From the NCBI GenBank assembly GCA_900544475.1, contig UQVU01000011.1, positions 1-27,259 on the forward strand: DNA of 27,259 bases, given 5' to 3'. Made by a program: the position numbers and the translations under genes. Positions 22,188 to 27,259 of the stretch are shown here, in pieces. Below the pieces are notes generated by a model. It saw only the letters and a list, made by a program, of their open reading frames with translations. It was not told the DNA's origin and ran no database searches. Within the stretch, counting starts at the first letter, position 1; every line of letters starts with the position of its first letter. This stretch comes from an uncultured Butyricicoccus sp. (GTDB lineage Bacteria; Bacillota; Clostridia; Oscillospirales; Butyricicoccaceae).

Positions 22188-24115
22188 GCGTTACGGTAGC
22201 AAAGACCGCCGGCTTCTGCTTTGGCGTGCGCCGGGCGGTCGAGCTCGCCGAGGAGCAGGCGCACGAGCACGGCAGCATCTACGCCTACGGCGAGATCATT
22301 CACAATATGCACGAAATCGAGCGGCTCGAAAAGATGGGCGTGCACACCGCGCACACCATCCAGGAGATACCGGACGGCGAGCGGGTGCTCATTCGGGCGC
22401 ACGGCGTGCCGCGCGCGGTCTATGATGCCTTCCGCGCGAAGAACTGCGAGATTTTCGACGCGACCTGCCCGTTCGTGCACAAAATCCACCGCATCGTTGA
22501 CGAGGAAAGCCGCGCCGGACGCCTCATCGTCATTCTCGGCAAGGAGGGGCATCCCGAGGTCGAGGGCATACGCGGCTGGTGCGGCGAGAGCGTTGTTATC
22601 GACGGAGAACAGGCGGCGCAGACGTTTGCGGACGCATTCAACCCGGCGGACAGGCCGGTTTCCATGGTTGCTCAAACAACAGTCAATCGGACGATCTGGA
22701 ATATTTCTGTGTCTATCTTAAAAAAAAGGTGTACAAACCTCAAAATTTTTGATACAATATGTAAAGCGACGGACGAGCGTCAGTCGGAGGCTCGTCTGCT
22801 TGCCGGGTCGTGCGAGCAAATGATCGTGATCGGCGACAGGAAAAGTTCAAATACAAAACGGCTGTACGAAATCAGCCGTTCGCTGTGCAGCAATGTACTT
22901 TATATCGAGGATGCCGCGGAGCTTACTACGCAGGAGCTTCTCAGGACCGGAAATATTGGTATCACAGCAGGAGCTTCTACACCGGCATGGATAATTAAGG
23001 AGGTCAGTAACATGATGAGCGAAGAAATCAAGATTGAAAACGGCGAGGACTTTGCAGCAATGCTGGAAGAGTCCTTCAAGACTTTAAATAATGGAGAAAA
23101 GGTAACCGGCACCGTTGTAGGTATTTCCAATAACGACGTACAGGTCGATCTGGGCGTTAAGCACACTGCGTACATTCCGCTGAGCGAGCTGAGCGACGAC
23201 CCGAACTACGATGTAGCTGCTAACATCCACGTTGGCGACGAGATCGAGGCTGTTGTCGTTCGCGTAAACGACGGCGAGGGCACCGTTACCCTGTCCAAGA
23301 AGCGCGTAGACCAGCTCAAGGGCTGGGAGACCATCGAGAAGGCTTACGAGGACCACACCGTAGTTGAGGGCACCATCGTTGAGGAGAACCGCGGCGGTGT
23401 CGTTGCAACCGCATACGGCGTTCGCGTCTTTATCCCGGCTTCTCAGACCGGCGTTCCGAAGGATCAGCCGATGACCCCGCTGGTAAAGACCAAGCAGTCC
23501 TTCTACGTTACCGAGATCAACCGTCAGCGCAAGCGCGTTGTTGGTTCCATCCGTCAGATCCAGCAGGAGGCTCGCAAGGCTGCTGCTGAGCAGATCTGGA
23601 ACACCATCGAGATCGGCAACGAGTACGACGGCGTAGTCAAGTCCCTGACCTCCTACGGCGCATTCGTAGACATCGGCGGCGTAGACGGCATGGTTCACAT
23701 CTCCGAGCTGTCCTGGGGCCGCATCAAGCACCCGTCCGAGGTCGTTTCCGTTGGCGACAAGGTCAAGGTATTCGTAATCGGTCTGGACAAGGAGAACAAG
23801 AAGATCTCTCTCGGCTACAAGCGCGAGGAGGACAATCCGTGGAACGTATTCAAGTCCAAGTACGACATCGGCTCTGTGGCTGAGGTCAAGATCCTCAAGT
23901 TCATGCCGTTCGGCGCATTCGCTGAGATCGTACCGGGCGTTGACGGCCTGATCCACATCTCCCAGATCGCGGATCACCGCATCGCTAAGCCGGAAGACGC
24001 TCTCGAGGTCGGCCAGGTTGTCGAGGCGAAGATCATCGACATCAACGACGAGAAGAAGAAGGTTTCCCTGTCTATCCGTGCTCTGCTCGAGGACGGCGAG
24101 GACTACGAGGACTAA
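22184..24115 (+). CDS. ispH: IspH (HMBPP reductase) fused to ribosomal protein S1
   Basis: The N-terminal part (about residues 1-275) is IspH, the [4Fe-4S] enzyme that reduces HMBPP to IPP and DMAPP in the MEP isoprenoid pathway. Its three cluster cysteines are Cys12 (GFCFGV), Cys95 (DATCPFV) and Cys193 (FDTICKAT). The C-terminal part (about 277-643) has four S1 RNA-binding domains, the third and fourth with SYGAFVDIGGVDGMVHISEL and PFGAFAEIVPGVDGLIHISQ, and resembles a Firmicute S1-like ribosomal protein. The fusion is known in Clostridia. Codon choice changes to GTT/GTA/GCT types in the S1 part, as in highly expressed genes. An internal Shine-Dalgarno and ATG at 22997-23014 could also give a free S1 protein of 367 residues (see findings). 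Confidence 0.95.
   Translation: MSVTVAKTAGFCFGVRRAVELAEEQAHEHGSIYAYGEIIHNMHEIERLEKMGVHTAHTIQEIPDGERVLIRAHGVPRAVYDAFRAKNCEIFDATCPFVHKIHRIVDEESRAGRLIVILGKEGHPEVEGIRGWCGESVVIDGEQAAQTFADAFNPADRPVSMVAQTTVNRTIWNISVSILKKRCTNLKIFDTICKATDERQSEARLLAGSCEQMIVIGDRKSSNTKRLYEISRSLCSNVLYIEDAAELTTQELLRTGNIGITAGASTPAWIIKEVSNMMSEEIKIENGEDFAAMLEESFKTLNNGEKVTGTVVGISNNDVQVDLGVKHTAYIPLSELSDDPNYDVAANIHVGDEIEAVVVRVNDGEGTVTLSKKRVDQLKGWETIEKAYEDHTVVEGTIVEENRGGVVATAYGVRVFIPASQTGVPKDQPMTPLVKTKQSFYVTEINRQRKRVVGSIRQIQQEARKAAAEQIWNTIEIGNEYDGVVKSLTSYGAFVDIGGVDGMVHISELSWGRIKHPSEVVSVGDKVKVFVIGLDKENKKISLGYKREEDNPWNVFKSKYDIGSVAEVKILKFMPFGAFAEIVPGVDGLIHISQIADHRIAKPEDALEVGQVVEAKIIDINDEKKKVSLSIRALLEDGEDYED
22730..22758 (+). promoter_or_regulatory. 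Internal promoter candidate inside ispH
   Basis: TGTACA (22730-22735, 4 of 6 to the -35 consensus), a 17-bp spacer, and TACAAT (22753-22758) preceded by TGA form an extended -10 promoter. It lies in an AT-rich patch (22700-22765) that uses codons rare elsewhere in this gene. Confidence 0.5.
22997..23014 (+). promoter_or_regulatory. Internal Shine-Dalgarno and in-frame ATG for S1
   Basis: AAGGAGGT (22997-23004), a full match to the anti-Shine-Dalgarno, is followed after 7 nt by an in-frame ATG (23012-23014, Met277), exactly at the join between the IspH and S1 parts. It is a stronger initiation site than most true starts in this window. Confidence 0.7.
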
Positions 24116-24139
24116 TTTCTCTCCAAGCTAAAAAAGCGC

Positions 24140-24174
24140 AAGGAGGCACCTGTGAAAGGGTGTCTCCTTTTTTT
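24140..24174 (+). terminator. Terminator of the rpiR-ispH operon
   Basis: AAGGAGGCACC (24140-24150) pairs with GGTGTCTCCTT (24159-24169) with one G-T pair, followed by a run of T, 25 bp after the ispH-rpsA stop codon. Confidence 0.9.
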
Positions 24175-24197
24175 GCTTCGTGTTATCCTCTTATCCC

Positions 24198-24342
24198 GTA
24201 GGGCGGGCTGCCCTCAGCCCGCCGTGTAACGGTGTGAAAACGGTTATCGTCAACGCACCGTAGGGCGGCATGACCCCATGCCGCCGCCTTGAACGGCGTT
24301 CAGACGGGTTAGAGCGGCGGGGTGAGGGTGCACCCGCCCTAC
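24198..24342. repeat. GTAGGGCGGG intergenic repeats (one partial, one full copy)
   Basis: A partial copy (about 24198-24259) is followed by an 83-nt copy (24260-24342) that begins GTAGGGCGGCATG and ends CACCCGCCCTAC, with inverted ends and an inner GGCGGG-type hairpin. The same family occurs at 27167-27249. Such palindromic repeats are common in related genomes (recollection, not checked). Confidence 0.75.
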
Positions 24343-24385
24343 ATAATCCTGCAGGAGATGTCATATCTTTGTACAGGGTGATAAC

Positions 24386-25048
24386 ATGCGTCACAGACGC
24401 AAACGCGGCAGGCACTTGGCGGCGGTGCTGCTTTTCGGGGTGGTTCTGTGCCTTGGGGGACTGCTGACCGCGAGGATGCACCGAATGTTCCTCGAATACG
24501 CGATAAACGAAACCGAGGACAACGCGCTCATGGAAATCGGCAGCATCATGGAGGACGAGGTCTACGCCCACCCGGAGCGCTACGCCTCGCTCGTGCAGCT
24601 CGATTACGACGCGGAGCGCCATGTGACCGCGCTGCGCACGGACGTCGCCGCCATCGGCCGCATCAAGTCGCGGCTCGTGAACGCGCTCTACGACCGTCTC
24701 GATGAGTTTGAGCAGACGGACATCGAGGTGCCGCTCGGGTCGGTGCTCGCGCCGCGCTTCTTTTCCGGCAGGGGACCGGCACTCCGTTTCGGCCTTGCGG
24801 GACTTACCCAGATGGAGGCGGAGTTTGTCAGCAGCTTTTCCGCCGCCGGCATCAACCAGACGCGCCACTGCATTTTTATCGAGGTGCACGCCGGCTTCCG
24901 TATCCTGACGCCGCTCGGCGGCGAGGACCGCGAGGTCGTGTCTGCCTTTCCCGTGACCGATACGGTCATCGTCGGCACCGTGCCCGAGAGATATGCCTAC
25001 ATCGGCGCGGCAGGGGACGGCCTCCTGGCGGAGATACCCGAAAAATAA
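24386..25048 (+). CDS. yunB: YunB-like sporulation protein
   Basis: The 220-residue protein has a basic N-terminus and one membrane segment (about residues 10-28), then a domain exposed outside. Motifs matching the YunB family are DIEVPLGSVLAPRFFSGRGP, SSFSAAGINQTRHCIFIEVH and VSAFPVTDTVIVGTVPE. In B. subtilis yunB is transcribed in the mother cell (sigma-E) and helps spore formation; its biochemical role is unknown. The ribosome-binding site (AGGGTG, 5 nt before the ATG) is weak. It lies between a repeat cluster and ligA, on its own. Confidence 0.88.
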   Translation: MRHRRKRGRHLAAVLLFGVVLCLGGLLTARMHRMFLEYAINETEDNALMEIGSIMEDEVYAHPERYASLVQLDYDAERHVTALRTDVAAIGRIKSRLVNALYDRLDEFEQTDIEVPLGSVLAPRFFSGRGPALRFGLAGLTQMEAEFVSSFSAAGINQTRHCIFIEVHAGFRILTPLGGEDREVVSAFPVTDTVIVGTVPERYAYIGAAGDGLLAEIPEK

Positions 25049-25073
25049 CAAAATCCGAAAAAACGGAAAATAA

Positions 25074-27134
<2,061 letters not shown>

Positions 27135-27166
27135 GCAGCCCCGATTCTGATGCAACCCGTAAAAGC

Positions 27167-27249
27167 CGTAGGGCGGGGTGCCCCCACCCCGCCGCTTGTA
27201 ACGATTTGCAGGCGGTAGAAACGGCGGGGTGAGGGCACCCCGCCCTACG
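27167..27249. repeat. GTAGGGCGGG repeat, full copy
   Basis: The 83-nt element has perfect terminal inverted repeats, CGTAGGGCGGGGTGCCC at 27167-27183 and its complement at 27233-27249. It holds an inner hairpin of CCACCCCGCCG type and belongs to the same family as 24198-24342. It lies 32 bp after the ligA stop and may also act as a transcription stop. Confidence 0.85.
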
Positions 27250-27259
27250 ATAATGATAC

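Noticed and set aside
24330..24370. Possible sigma-E promoter before yunB (ACATAAT, 14 bp, CATATCTT)
   Set aside because: The -10 matches the CATACAMT consensus at only about 5 of 8 positions and lies partly in the repeat, so support is too weak to list.

Overview
The window looks like chromosome of a GC-rich, spore-forming, monoderm Firmicute, probably in the Oscillospirales (for example near Butyricicoccus or Agathobaculum; this placement is inference). The signs are sporulation genes (GerW, a YunB-like protein, and an M23 protein with a sigma-F-type promoter), an IspH protein fused to ribosomal protein S1 (a fusion known from Clostridia), DapF, and strong aGGAGg ribosome-binding sites. No rRNA, tRNA, CRISPR array, transposase or phage gene was seen.

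Layout. 1-2429 (minus): dapF overlaps pyrG by 4 bp, and pyrG runs off the left edge. 2771-4572 (plus): a short KdpD-like histidine kinase and its KdpE/OmpR-type regulator. 4573-5427: a gene-free stretch built mostly as a large imperfect inverted repeat around a structured core. 5428-6153 (minus): a SpoIIQ-like M23 protein. 6309-8423 (plus): two COG0523/CobW-type GTPase-like genes, one with an 80-residue His/Cys-rich segment and one ending in a DUF1980-like domain. 8559-10051 (minus): a PsiE-like membrane protein and an unknown lipoprotein. 10422-16029 (minus): a TolC-like / membrane-fusion lipoprotein / RND transporter operon. 16191-18681 (plus): gerW, a D-Ala-D-Ala carboxypeptidase and rluB. 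18827-24115 (plus): an RpiR regulator, a BaiN/HI0933-type flavoprotein, cmk, plsC and ispH-rpsA, tightly coupled. 24386-27134 (plus): yunB and ligA.

How the genes work together. Most are housekeeping: CTP and lysine/peptidoglycan precursors, dCMP/CMP phosphorylation, phospholipid and isoprenoid synthesis, translation, and DNA ligation. Sporulation genes are interspersed. The accessory parts are the efflux operon, the metal-related GTPase pair and the two-component system.

The most notable signals are: (i) an internal promoter-like sequence, a full Shine-Dalgarno and an in-frame ATG inside ispH-rpsA, which predict a free S1 protein; (ii) the COG0523 pair, with a His-rich metal-binding segment, degenerate GTPase motifs and a palindrome upstream; (iii) the roughly 0.8 kb inverted-repeat element at 4596-5407; (iv) several families of small intergenic palindromes that recur in the window.
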